Positions 23,723-37,266 of a stretch of 64,000 nt of DNA are shown here, piece by piece. Source of the DNA: Turnera subulata. Taxonomy: Eukaryota > Streptophyta > Magnoliopsida > Malpighiales > Passifloraceae. The stretch covers positions 1 to 64,000 of the forward strand of contig JAKUCV010005561.1 of the NCBI GenBank assembly GCA_028386065.3, in the 5' to 3' direction. The notes under the pieces are model-generated. The model was not told the origin of the DNA and ran no database searches. It worked only from the letters and a program-made list of their open reading frames with translations. The translations under genes were made by a program, and so were the position numbers. Numbering within the stretch: position 1 is the stretch's first letter; every line of letters starts with the position of its first letter.

Positions 23723-26700
23723 ATCACCTACTTCCAAAGTTTCTGGTTCTAACTCCAAAATTGTTCTTTCCTCCAGTTCAAACCCAGTAGAGCCGATCCA
23801 AACTCTTCAGCATGCTCATCACTATGTCTCAGTCAAATTAACAGAGACGAATTACGTATTTTGGCGTGCTCAAATTGAGCCCTTCCTAGAGGGGCAGGGT
23901 GTTCTTGGCTACGTGGACGGGACCTTTCCATGTCCTTCTTCTGTTCTCGTTGCTGGGGATGGTTCTCGTCAAGAGAACCCAGCTTTTCAACGATGGCGGC
24001 AACAAGATAAGTCCATTCTCAGTGCTATTAATTCCTCTCTATCTCTTGATGTTTTTCCAATCGTGATCAATAAGCAGACTTCCAAAGAAGCATGGGAGGC
24101 TTTGGAGTCCTCGTTGGCCTCAGCCAACAATACTAGAATCATGGCTATTCATATGGCACTTCAGCAGTTAGAGCAGCAACCGGAGGAGACAGTAATGCGG
24201 TTTATGAATCGTGGGAAACGGTTGTCAGACGAGCTCACTGCCTCTGGTAAGCCCCTATCAATTTTGGATTTCAACATACATATTGTTCGAGGTTTAAAAC
24301 CCGGTTTGAAGGCCTTTGCCACTACTCTCACGGCTCGATCCGAGCCCATTCCTTTCTCTGAGATGCAGAGTTTGCTCATGAACCATGAGTTTATGATGGG
24401 TGATCCATTGAAATCCCTTCACCTTGATTCTGTTGAAAAGACCCATGTTGTTGTTCCTGATCTAAAGGTTGATGGGCAAACCGCACCAGCTCCTTCTGCA
24501 CAGAATGTGCAGCGTGCTGCCTCTTCTTCTAATCGTGATGGTGGTGGTCGTGGATTTCGTGGACGGGGTGGTTACCGGGGCCGCGGCCGTGGTGGTCGCT
24601 GGCAATATCGAGCTCCTGCTGATTCTCGCCCGTCTTGGAATACTGGAGGGTTCTCTGATCGTGCACCAGGAGGTGTTCGATGTCAGTTCTGTAACAAACT
24701 TGGTCACACGGTGCATACTTGCTATCAGCTGCCGAAATATCAAGGCATGGCTCCCTCTGTTCAAACCGTGTCTGCCAACTCCTATTCTCCTGCTAACTGG
24801 TTTCCGGATACCGGCGCCAGTCATCATGTGACGCCTGATCAGGGTCTTCTCTCTCATTATGACGATTATTGTGGCCATGAATCTTTGCAGGTTGCTAATG
24901 GGAACCATCTTCCCATCTCTGGTATTGGTTCAAGCTCTTTTCTTACCTCTTCTAAACCTCTTTTAATTCAAAATGTGTTACATGTTCCTGGTGTTACGAA
25001 GTCATTATTATCTGTTCAACAATTTGCTAAAGACAATAATGTGTTCTTTGAGTTTCACCCACACTTTTTCTGTGTCAAGGACCAAATCACCAAGACAACT
25101 CTTCTTACCGGACCGAGTAGGAATGGGTTGTACACCTTCCCGTCTGCGGTCTCCATTGTTCCCCAGGCTTCCTTTTCCAATCCAGTTGCTTTTTCAATTC
25201 GTGCATCTCCGCATGTGTGGCATCAGCGTCTCGGGCACCCTCACTTGGCGGTTCAACAACGCATTCTTTCTTCTTTTAATTTGCCGGTTTCGTCCAATAA
25301 AGAGCATGTTTCCTCTTCTTGTCTTGCATGTCCTTTAGGGAAGTCCTCACGTCAACATCTCCCGTTACGTGATAGTAGGTCTAAATCTCCATTAGAGTTG
25401 GTATTTACAGATGTATGGGGCCCGGCTCCAGTCTCGAGTATTAACTCCCATCGGTATTATGTAATTTTTCTCGATGATTTTAGTAAGTTCATTTGGTTTT
25501 ATCCTCTCAAATCAAAGTCTGATGTTTATCAAGTTTTTCAATTATTTCAAAAGCACGTAGAACGTCAATTTAATACTCGAATTCGTGCTGTTCAATCCGA
25601 TTGGGGAGGCGAATATCGCAAGTTACATTCATATTTTCAACAACTTGGTATTCAACATCGCATCATGTGTCCGCATACGCATGAACAGAACGGCAGTGTC
25701 GAGCGTCGTCATCGGCATATTGTTGAGACTGGACTAACTTTGCTAGCGGCAGCAAACCTGCCTCTAGTTTACTGGCACTTTGCTTTTGAAACTGCAGTTT
25801 ATTTAATTAATAGATTACCTACAAAGATTTTACATTATCAGTCTCCATACGAAAGTCTTTTTCAAAGCCTTCCAGAATATAACTTTCTCAAGGTTTTTGG
25901 TAGTTTGTGCTACCCATTTTTACGTCCATACAACAAGCATAAGACCGATTATAGGTCGTCGGCCTGTGTTTTTCTTGGCTATAGTGCCCTTCATTCGGGT
26001 TATCGATGCATGGATTTTGTAACCAAAAGGATTTACATTGCACGGCATGTGACCTTTCTTGAACATATTTTTCCATTTAAACACTTTGTCTCACAAACGG
26101 CAGTTGTTGAACCATCAAGAGAGGACTCTTGGGTTTCTGTTCCGTTACATGTTTTCTTTCCCACTCATCCTACTTCTTCGACATCTACTCCAACTCAAAC
26201 ACAAACACCACCTTCTCTGACCCCAAATCACTCTACTTATGCCACCACGGCACCTACTCCCAGCCCTGCTACCTCTGCTCTTCGTTCTCTTCCATCACCT
26301 GTTTCTTCCACTCGCCTTCCCACATTAGATTCCACCCACAACCCCGACGATAGTCCAACTCAAACACCAATTCGGCCGGTTAGGGTTCGCAATCCCCCAC
26401 TTCGATTTTCACCCTCTAATTATCTTGTCCAGTCTTCAGCCCCACCAATGCTTGAACCAACCTCCTTTACGGAGGCCAGCAAACACAAGGCATGGCAACA
26501 AGCTATGGATGAAGAGATTACAGCCCTGGTTCAGAATCGCACATGGTCTCTGGTACCTTATCGTCCGGGAATGAACTTGGTAGGTTCAAAATGGGTTTAT
26601 CGCATCAAGCGACTATCTGATGGCACTATAGAGCGTTACAAAGCTCGGCTGGTGGCCAAGGGTTTCCACCAACGCGAAGGGATTGACTATGCAGAAACTT

Positions 26701-27983
26701 TTAGCCCGGTTGTGAAACCCACAACAATTCGGGTTGTTCTCACCTTGGCTCTGTCTCGCAACTGGGTGGTGCGTCAATTGGATGTACGGAATGCGTTCTT
26801 GAATGGGGAGATCACCGAGCATGTCTATATGACACAGCCCCAGGGATATGTTGACCGTGACAATCCTTCAGCGGTTTGTCAGCTGCATAAGTCCCTTTAT
26901 GGCCTCAAACAGGCACCTCGGGCCTGGTATGCAAGGCTGAGTACTTTTCTCTTACAGCAAGGGTTTATTGTTTCTCGTTCTGATCCCTCTCTCTTGGTTT
27001 ATGCCATTGGTGGCCGAGTCATTTATTTGCTTATTTATGTCGATGATATTCTGGTTACTGGGAATGACTCACACTTTGTCACACAGTTTATTAGCAGACT
27101 TGGTGCAGAATTTTCATTACGGGATCTTGGAGCAATCAATTACTTTCTGGGTGTGGAGGTCTCTGCCACACCAGAGGGTTTTCATCTCACTCAACACAAA
27201 TATATTCAAGACTTATTGAAACGCACCGGGATGCTTGACTGTAAGCCCCTACGTACACCAGCAGCACCTTCGGTTAAGCTCACTAAGACCAGTGGGACGC
27301 TACTACATGATCCCAGTCAGTATCGGCAGGTGGTGGGCTCTTTGCAATACTTGGCTGTCACTCGGCCTGATATCAGCTATGCTGTGGGCATGGTCAGTAA
27401 ATTTATGCATCAACCCACTACGGAACATTACACTGCTGTCAAGAGGATATTGCGCTATCTGAAGGCTACTTGTCGCCATGGTCTTTGTCTTCGTCGATCC
27501 ACTAGAATGACACTCAATGTCTTCACTGATGCAGATTGGGGAGGCGACCAGGATGATCGCCGGTCTACTGGCGGCTACTTAGTGTTTCTTGGCGGCAATT
27601 TAATCTCATGGTCATCCCGGAAGCAACGAACGGTTGCTCGTTCTTCCACAGAGGCGGAGTACAAGGCTCTCGCGGATGGAGCAGCAGAATTGCTATGGAT
27701 CAAAGGTTTACTCGCTGAGCTTGCTGTGTCTTTCCCCACTCCGGTGCTTTGGTGCGATAATTTGGGAGCCACATTCTTAAGTCACAACCCGGTTCAGAAC
27801 ACGCGCACCAAACACGTTGCTCTTGATTATCATTTTGTGCGGGAGCAAGTTCAACGCAAGCAGATTGATGTTCGTTTTGTGTCAAGCGCTGGTCAGCTTG
27901 CGGATGTGCTTACTAAACCGTTGTCACTTGCTCGATTCCAGGAGTTGTGTCCCAAACTCAACCTGTGTTCTAGGCCCGGTTGA
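23721..27983 (+). CDS. Copia gag-pol polyprotein, open frame without a clear ATG
   Basis: The frame is open from 23721 to the stop at 27983 (1420 codons) and shows no internal stop. No ATG occurs before the conserved gag N-terminal region ('VSVKLTETNYVFW'), so the native start seems deleted. A GTG lies at 23913. In order it shows: the gag capsid region; an RGG-rich stretch; a zinc knuckle ('CQFCNKLGHTVHTC', about 24684); aspartic protease ('DTGASHH', about 24807); integrase zinc region ('HQRLGHPHL', 'CLACPLGKSSR'); integrase core acidic residues in 'DVWGP', 'SDWGGEY' and 'NGSVER'; reverse transcriptase ('VGSKWVYRIKR', 'YVDDILVTG'); and RNase H ('DADWGGD', 'STEAEY'). Domain content suggests full enzymatic capacity, but translation initiation is doubtful. 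Confidence 0.9.
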   Translation, partial: KSPTSKVSGSNSKIVLSSSSNPVEPIQTLQHAHHYVSVKLTETNYVFWRAQIEPFLEGQGVLGYVDGTFPCPSSVLVAGDGSRQENPAFQRWRQQDKSILSAINSSLSLDVFPIVINKQTSKEAWEALESSLASANNTRIMAIHMALQQLEQQPEETVMRFMNRGKRLSDELTASGKPLSILDFNIHIVRGLKPGLKAFATTLTARSEPIPFSEMQSLLMNHEFMMGDPLKSLHLDSVEKTHVVVPDLKVDGQTAPAPSAQNVQRAASSSNRDGGGRGFRGRGGYRGRGRGGRWQYRAPADSRPSWNTGGFSDRAPGGVRCQFCNKLGHTVHTCYQLPKYQGMAPSVQTVSANSYSPANWFPDTGASHHVTPDQGLLSHYDDYCGHESLQVANGNHLPISGIGSSSFLTSSKPLLIQNVLHVPGVTKSLLSVQQFAKDNNVFFEFHPHFFCVKDQITKTTLLTGPSRNGLYTFPSAVSIVPQASFSNPVAFSIRASPHVWHQRLGHPHLAVQQRILSSFNLPVSSNKEHVSSSCLACPLGKSSRQHLPLRDSRSKSPLELVFTDVWGPAPVSSINSHRYYVIFLDDFSKFIWFYPLKSKSDVYQVFQLFQKHVERQFNTRIRAVQSDWGGEYRKLHSYFQQLGIQHRIMCPHTHEQNGSVERRHRHIVETGLTLLAAANLPLVYWHFAFETAVYLINRLPTKILHYQSPYESLFQSLPEYNFLKVFGSLCYPFLRPYNKHKTDYRSSACVFLGYSALHSGYRCMDFVTKRIYIARHVTFLEHIFPFKHFVSQTAVVEPSREDSWVSVPLHVFFPTHPTSSTSTPTQTQTPPSLTPNHSTYATTAPTPSPATSALRSLPSPVSSTRLPTLDSTHNPDDSPTQTPIRPVRVRNPPLRFSPSNYLVQSSAPPMLEPTSFTEASKHKAWQQAMDEEITALVQNRTWSLVPYRPGMNLVGSKWVYRIKRLSDGTIERYKARLVAKGFHQREGIDYAETFSPVVKPTTIRVVLTLALSRNWVVRQLDVRNAFLNGEITEHVYMTQPQGYVDRDNPSAVCQLHKSLYGLKQAPRAWYARLSTFLLQQGFIVSRSDPSLLVYAIGGRVIYLLIYVDDILVTGNDSHFVTQFISRLGAEFSLRDLGAINYFLGVEVSATPEGFHLTQHKYIQDLLKRTGMLDCKPLRTPAAPSVKLTKTSGTLLHDPSQYRQVVGSLQYLAVTRPDISYAVGMVSKFMHQPTTEHYTAVKRILRYLKATCRHGLCLRRSTRMTLNVFTDADWGGDQDDRRSTGGYLVFLGGNLISWSSRKQRTVARSSTEAEYKALADGAAELLWIKGLLAELAVSFPTPVLWCDNLGATFLSHNPVQNTRTKHVALDYHFVREQVQRKQIDVRFVSSAGQLADVLTKPLSLARFQELCPKLNLCSRPG

Positions 27984-27996
27984 GTTTGCGGGGGGG

Positions 27997-28255
27997 TGTT
28001 AGAGTATACTTGTACATATCAGGTTGGTGATATTGTAACTCAGGTAGTTGATGTTTATCATGTCTCTAGTTAGAGATTGAGATGGTTTTGTAGATAGAGT
28101 GCCAAAGAGATTAGGATAGCTATGTACAGCTCATCAGCTGCGCTTATCTCTATCTGCAGCTAATGTCTATCTATGTATCAGTTGATTATAAAAGCATCGG
28201 ATGGTACTACTGTTGAGTATACCAGATTTCACAAACCCTATTCTATATTCTTGTA
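27997..28255 (+). repeat. 3' LTR of the young copia element
   Basis: Preceded by a polypurine tract (GCGGGGGGG) and starting TGTTAGAG. The first 197 bp equal the 5' copy, and the remaining 62 bp (R/U5) have no counterpart at the 5' end. The right edge is inferred from the AAAGG repeat and could be wrong by some tens of bases. Confidence 0.65.
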
Positions 28256-30589
28256 AAAGGAAGTTGAACCGAATAATGTGCACTTCTGCAATAATGCTGA
28301 TTCATGTCCAAGAAAAAAATTGACGGGACATAGGCCAGGCCAATCATTTTCAGATCTGTTCGAAGCCTGGGGTTTGGGAAATTGGCTTGAAAACGACAAT
28401 TCTTGCTGTTCTTTTGTCTCCGTGATACTTTTGTGATAACAGCAAGACCAAATATAGTAGGCAAATTAAATTAGAAGCCCAGTCGAGAGACTCAAGAAAA
28501 AGAAAAAAAAAACAAACCGCTGCCTACTCATGTCTTCTTTTGTGTTCCCAGCATTATATACAATCCACTGAATCCAGTTCACACTGCCTTGCAGAAATAT
28601 GTGTTAGATTACAATGTCATATCAGACGGTAAAAAAAGAGCTCACAGCTCTCATATACTTGACAAAGTTTGAAACTACTAGCCCATGTTTTTCTCTTTTT
28701 GACCACAGTTTATAAACTCATGGAAAATCATGGAAAATTCTATGATATCCATGCAAACGGTATTAAATGATGAGTAATATTTGAGTAGTTAGGAAGTCTC
28801 TCACAAATCACTGTGGAGTCGGGGCCTAGCTATAGCTCAATAATTTTGTGAGATGTTTCTGTATCAAACGGCTTCTTCTTCACTTTCTAAATAAACTATC
28901 ATTCAAAGTTTATTCACAAAATAAAAAAGAACAATTAGCATAACCTAAAGTATAGTGTAGAAAAATAATGATGTTTGATTAAACCTTTCATGGGGTTGAA
29001 CAATGTTATTTTCTCAAGACTTGAACTTGAAATTTCTAATCTAACCCCACAAGCTTACAAATAATATATAGTTTTATTGTACGCCACAACATTACATCAC
29101 AAGTTACCGTCCTCTCCATATACATATATATATCCACGGCATGATGTATTGTAGAGAATAATAGCTTACAAATGTCGTCACCTTTTATTCAGAGATCCAT
29201 CTTTTTCACGACGCATTTGTTCAGTGTTCACATCCTAAAAAGCAAAATTGTCCAGTAAAGCAAAGCGAAGAGTAGCAGAGGAAAAAAAAAATGAACAAGA
29301 AAAGGGAAAGTAGAACGAAACAAAAAAGTAATATGCATATGGTATGTACCACTACCACCCGAACCACCACCATATTACCAGCAAGCAGTAACCTCACAGG
29401 ACCACCTGACCGGAAAAAGGCAATGCCCATAACATGCTCCCCCTCCCAACATTATTAATAACAGATTTAATCATAATTAAATATGAAAAAAACACAGCTT
29501 AATCATGATTAGCTTCGGTTGTACGCCGGTGACAGCGTAATTAGCTCAAAAAGCCCATTTTAAAACCCACCTGTCTTCTTCCCTTCTCTCTCTCTTGTGG
29601 TTTCTTTTTGGACTATCTTGGTCGCTTTGGGGGATAGATGTGTATATACTAGTAGAAGTGATGAGTCTGCTTTTTAAAGTGAGGACTGAAGCCAGTAGGG
29701 AGTAGCCAAGTAGTACTACTGTTGGCGCCCGAAATTCGAGCTGGGTTGGCGTGTGTGAGAGAGAAAAGTGAAGAGACACTGGGCCCCCACAAAGTTGTAA
29801 GTAAGAAAATTTTAGACTGAGGGAGTGTAAAACGTGGACCCTACCTTCCAGGGAAACCCCAACAAACCCTTTGTCCATTTTAGCTTTTAACTAGGCTTTG
29901 GTAGAGCTAGTAGGCCGCTGCCCTGCCTCTTCCTTCTCTTATTACTACTAGTGTTTATTACTACTGTTTTCTTGTAATCCTTCAATTACTTATTATCACC
30001 ATCTCTTACATGCCCTCGTGCTTGCCTCCACCCATCCCATCCCATCCGTACAGCTTCCGCCCTGTAAACCTCGGCTCTTCGGCTCACCTCAATTTTGGCT
30101 GATCAGACAATAAAGTGTTTTAAAAACCAGTGCGTGTACCAACACGAGGTTGGTTCGTTCAATTCAAAAACTTGAAAGGAATCCACATTGGTCGTCTCCT
30201 TAATTAAGGTATAAAATTCAAATCTTTTAGTAAACAAAATAAACTTATAGGGTTGACGATTTTATCTTCAGTAACTTTTGTGATTTGTTCTGGAATTCAA
30301 CTCTTACAAATGATCGAGAAAATTTTACGCTTCAGTGGTCTGCCTGACTTGGTTGGAGCTGGCTTAGCTCAATGACCAGACCAAAATTTGATCGAGGAAA
30401 AGCAATGATGAATAGCTAGACAAGGAAAAAGGATCAGCGCGTGTGATCACTTCCCACCAAATTCAAATCCAACTATTTGACACCGTATACTAGCCTGCTT
30501 CCTCTCTTTTTTTTAACCCATCGCCTTGAAAAGAAAAAACCCATTCAAAAACAAAGAAAAAGAAAACCAATATCGCGGCTAGCTCCTCT
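28256..30589. other. Intergenic, distal promoter of the patellin gene
   Basis: No open frame with recognisable similarity occurs. The stretch contains A-rich and T-rich tracts and short (TA) runs near 29118-29131. Confidence 0.5.
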
Positions 30590-30854
30590 GTGAAGTCTCT
30601 GTGGAGTCCAGAGAGTCTAGACCTCTCTCCCTGTCTCTGTCATAGCAGCAGGGGAGTTCTTGACAAAACCCTGCATTGCAGGGAATCAAAAGACTCCAAA
30701 ACCAGCTTACCTCTTCCCTTTGCCCTTCCTCAAACCTCTAAATACAAACCAAACACACACACACACACACATCAAATTATATTACCAACATTTCTCATTC
30801 TCTCTTCACACACAGACACAGAGACAGACACACTCTCTCTTTCTTTCTCTAGTC
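30590..30854 (+). promoter_or_regulatory. Probable 5' UTR of the patellin gene with (AC)n microsatellite
   Basis: The stretch is C/T-rich and includes an (AC)n run at about 30750-30770, then CT-rich sequence up to the ATG at 30855. Such CT-rich leaders are common in plant 5' UTRs. The transcription start was not located. Confidence 0.45.
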
Positions 30855-32754
30855 ATGGAAGCCACCTCGCCGCTCTCTCTCCACCAAACCCCTCTCCCGG
30901 AAACCTCCCCTTCACCTTCGCTGAAACCCTTCAACAACAACAACAACAAGAAAAGCTTCGTGACCACACTCATGGAAGCCGCCACCCTCCGCACTCCTTC
31001 CTTCAAGGAAGACACCTACTTCCTCTCCCACCTCAAGTCCTCCGAGAAGAAAGCCCTCCAGGACCTCAAGCACAAGCTCTCCTCCTATTATGACTCCAAC
31101 TCCGCCGGCGCCGCACACTGCTCCATGTGGGGCATTCCCCTCCTCTCCGGGGACGAGAAGGCCGACGTCATCCTCCTCAAGTTCCTCCGGGCCAGAGACT
31201 TCAGGGTCCCCGACGCGCTTAACATGCTGGACAAGTGCCTGGCCTGGAGGAAAGAGTTTGGGGCAGACGGCGTCGTTGAGGAGGAACTCGGGTTCAAGGA
31301 GCTGGAAGGAGTGGTGGCTTACATGCACGGCTACGACAGGGAAGGGCACCCGGTTTGTTACAATGCCTATGGTGTTTTCCGCGACAAGGAAATGTACGAG
31401 AGGATCTTTGGGGACGAAGAGAAGTTGAAGAAGTTCTTGAGGTGGAGGGTTCAGGTTCTGGAGAGAGGGATTAAGCAGCTGCATTTTAAGCCCGGTGGGG
31501 TTAACTCTATTATACAAGTCACCGATCTTAAAGACATGCCCAAGAGAGAACTCAGGGTTGCTTCTAACCAGATCTTGTCTTTGTTCCAAGATAATTACCC
31601 CGAAATGGTGGCCCGCAAGGTAATTAATTAAGGATGATTTTCCATTTGTTTTCTTTTGTTTTTCTTGTTCTGATAGTGATGAATTTTTTTGAAATAAATT
31701 TGTTGTGTTTGTGCTTTGGGTACAGATTTTTGTCAATGTGCCTTGGTACTTCAGCTTCTTGTACTCTATGTTCAGTCCATTCTTGACTCAGCGAACCAAG
31801 AGCAAGTTCGTGATATCTAAAGAAGGAAATGTAGCAGAGACGCTCTACAAGTAAGTCCCCTTTTTCCAGTTTGCTGACATTTTTTTGTCCTTCAAAAGAC
31901 TGGTTTTTTTGGCCTTTAAGGTTTCTCTACAATCCTTTGGTTTTGCTCTTTCTTGAAATGCGTTTTCCATTCCCAGTATACAGGGATTTGAGCTTCTAAT
32001 TCTTGATTACTTCACTGTATAGAATTTTTGCTTCAATTGCTGTGGTCCCATTTGTACATTTTTGAGCTCTGTAGGACTGAATCTTCTTTTTGGTCGTTAG
32101 TGATTCTACTATCTTGAGTTTGTTACCCAAATAGATCTTGTTTTTATTACCAGATTTATAAGGCCAGAGGATGTCCCGGTTCAGTATGGTGGACTGAGTC
32201 GACCCAGCGATTCGCCAAATATGCCTCCTAAACCGGCTTCTGAGTTTACCGTCAAAGGAGGAGAGAAAGTTAACATCCAGATCGAAGGGATTGAGGTTCA
32301 CTTTAGTACTCCCTGTTCTTAACTATTACTCATCCAACCAGCCTTTGTGTCTTAAAAGTTTAAAAAATCATTGTCTCAAATCAATAACACTGTTTTCAAA
32401 TTCTTAATTAGTTAAAGCTGTGACTCTGTAATTAATGGATTGGTTGTGCTAACTTTGTGTGTTGTTCTTTTGTTTGTGTTGGGTACTAAATAGGCTGGTG
32501 CAACTATAACATGGGACATAGTGGTGGGGGGCTGGGATTTGGAGTACAGTGCAGAGTTTGTGCCTAATGCAGAAGGGAGCTACACTATAGCCGTAGAGAA
32601 GGCGAGGAAGATTGCACCATCAGAGGAGGCAGTTCACAGTTCCTTTACATCAAGAGAAGCTGGTAAAATGGTGCTATCCGTGGACAACACTGCCTCCCGG
32701 AGAAGAAAGGTGGCTGCTTATCGCTATGTTGTTCGCAAATCAGCTGTTGTCTAG
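30855..32754 (+). CDS. PATL6: Patellin, Sec14-like CRAL-TRIO plus GOLD protein (PATL6-like)
   Basis: Four exons join in frame: 30855-31619, 31726-31850, 32154-32295 and 32494-32754. They give 430 residues. The N-terminus is short and Ser/Thr/Pro/Asn-rich. A CRAL-TRIO N-domain lies at about 90-150 ('DVILLKFLRARDFRV'), the CRAL-TRIO lipid-binding domain at about 155-310 ('GHPVCYNAYGVF', 'GGVNSIIQVTDLKDMPKREL'), and a C-terminal GOLD domain at about 320-425. The short N-terminus and these motifs match PATL6 better than the long acidic patellins PATL1 and PATL2. Patellins bind phosphoinositides and act at membranes in trafficking and cell-plate formation, and some limit viral movement. The start is the first ATG after the CT-rich leader. 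Splice sites are all GT/AG. Confidence 0.92.
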
Positions 32755-35093
32755 GTTCAAGACATTACAATCTATGGCGTATTCTGATCTCTTTTTGGTT
32801 GTCCTTTTTTGTTAATTTTGGGTAGTTTAAATTAATGTGTTGTGAACTGTTTAGTAGTCTACTTGATAGTCCACTAATGTCATGTATAAAAAAAAATGGT
32901 GGGAGTGTTATATTAATAGCTTATAATATAGAATGAAGGGAACTTAATTTCTGCTTGCTGCCATTGAGAAGAACTTTATAGGGAAACCAAGTAGTTTGCT
33001 TGATCAGGCATCTCTTTAAAGCCTTGCTCTAAAGGGTGATGTTGCTAAAAGGAACACTATCTTGTACGAATCCCAGTGTGGAAGAGAAAAGATAAGCTGC
33101 AGTTGCATTGCGTAGGGTCTTGAATGAATTGATAATGGACTAATAATGGTGGCAATCTGGTTGCGATTCTCCATGTTTGCCATTTTTGGTTCATGTGGGT
33201 AAAACTGGGTGTCGAGTAAATTCCTGCATTTGGGTGGCCCTATTATGAGATCTTATGGAGGGGGTGTAATGGGCGATCTTGTGATCACAAAATGAGATAT
33301 GCAACTTTGCCTAGAGTGGAAGGAGCGCAGGACTGTCACGGGTGGTGAATGGGTAGAATTTAGGGAGGTGGAGAGGCAGAGACGGATGTGTTGATGCGCT
33401 GATGGCGTCATTTTTACCTCTTGAAAATTGACCTGATGCGTGAAGGCATCAGCTTGCAGACTTCTTTCCGTGATATTTTTATTGGGGGATGCATATAATT
33501 TTCCTTGGCACATAAGTGGGGTGGTCAGTGGTGAGTGATGGCTCGGCCTACGAGATCATGCAACTTCCCATTTTAGCCGAAAAGAAACTTCTACTACTCT
33601 CTTAGAGTTCACACACATTTTTAAGAATGCATCAAGTACTTCTAATTTCATTTGAGCATTATTGTTAATATGATTAATTTAACCTTATTGAAACTAATAA
33701 TTAATGTAATTATCTGGTTAATTATGTAAGAATAAATATAAAATAGGTCAATTAAATATTTGTTGAAGCACTCAACAAACCTAAAATCACTTGTATTGAG
33801 AAACAAAGGAATAGCATGTTCAACCTTTACTTAATGTTATAAGGATTATTTTCTTAACTTGTTAACTCTTCTTTTTCTTTCTAATGGTTTAGGTTTTCTT
33901 ATTCTTTTCTTCTCTTCCTGGTTCAAGTAAGATTAACTTCTTGGTCCGCTTAGTCTTGGTGTGTTCTTATATAAGGAGAGAAGTTACCATTGGTTCGGAT
34001 GATGGTAGAATTTATCTCTCTACTTGTCACTCAATCGAGTCTCAGAATAAGCTATAAAATAAACCAAATTGAGCCGAGAAACTCAAGGTTTATGACCCGC
34101 TCAAGTCAATAGCGTATCCACCTAATTCGGATTCATACATTAAAAGAGAGTAATCAGATATCAGGTACTCATATCGTACGTGAGTTGAGTCCCACTTATA
34201 AGAGATTTCAGGTGAGAGTTGTGATCTTACCCTAAATGTACTAGGAGCCTTTGAAGAAAAAAATCTCACTGAAGAAATATCCAAGATTGTAGACTGCAAA
34301 TAACCTAAGGCTTTTCGGCTTGGGGCCTTAATTGGACTTCTCAATAAATTTCTTTTATCATGAGATTACGTCTTCTAATACACCGAGAATGATTTTGGCA
34401 CATTGGGTGCTGGTATTAGAGCCCGTTTTTTCGTTTGTGTTTTCTCTTATACCCTTTCCTCTCTAATTTAAAGTTCCAAATCCTATCTTGTATGAAAAAT
34501 AAAACATTGGGGGGTGGCCTCCATAATAGGTTCAATAGTGCCTGGATTAGTAGGCCTGTAGATCGTGCCGGAAATTAGGAGGGAAAACAAAATGAATCTC
34601 AAAGATTAAGCTAAGCATAAAATTTAGTTATTTGAATCATTTTTTTTTTTTTTGCTACTGTGAGCTTAATAAAGCTCAAAGTTGCTTAATAATTGATTCA
34701 AATAACAAAACATATAATCACGAAATAGTTCAAAGTCCAAAAGATCCCGCTAAACTAAATGGTTAAAATGCTGTCCTACAAAATCTTGCACTGTCTTTCG
34801 ATTTAGATATGACATTGAAAATGCAAATTTAAACAGGCCACACGGCGAGTTCCCTTTGCGGAAAGGGAAACGTGTCGATGATCTGACCACATTGTTACCT
34901 CCTCCGTCGAAACGTGTCAATACACAAAGACGGTATGTGTCTTAGTAAGCAACTTCCTTCTATTTATTTATGATTTTTTTGAACTATTAGAAAAGAATCC
35001 ATAATATAAATAGGACAATTGTTGATTATGCTCGCTCTCAGGAAAAGCACGAACGGGGAGCAAGCAAAGTAAACTGCAAAAAGGGAGCAGAAA
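32755..35093. other. Intergenic with a possible LTR relic
   Basis: No gene recognised. At 34411-34425 the sequence 'tggtattagagcccg' differs by one base (in tggtatcagagcc) from the usual copia primer-binding site for initiator tRNA-Met. The 200-400 bp before it may be a worn LTR. A T-rich segment with 'tatttattta' at 34960-34970 may serve the downstream aldo-keto reductase promoter. Confidence 0.35.

Positions 35094-37266
<2,173 letters not shown>

Larger units (their letters stand above)
23526..28255 (+). mobile_element. Young Ty1/copia LTR retrotransposon with a defective 5' leader
   Basis: LTR sequence is identical over 197 bp at the two ends (23526-23722 and 27997-28193). It encloses one long gag-pol frame with the copia order of domains: protease, integrase, reverse transcriptase, RNase H. 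A G-rich polypurine tract ends directly at the 3' LTR. The two LTRs diverge right after a TATAAAA box. The 5' copy runs straight into gag-coding sequence with no recognisable tRNA primer site. AAAGG flanks the left end and also occurs at 28256-28260. This is a candidate 5-bp target duplication that would put the 3' LTR end at 28255, although the expected terminal CA is absent there. Confidence 0.9.

Noticed and set aside
30912..31736. 274-codon minus-strand frame
   Set aside because: It is antisense to patellin exon 1, where GC-rich codon use leaves the opposite strand open. No domain is seen.
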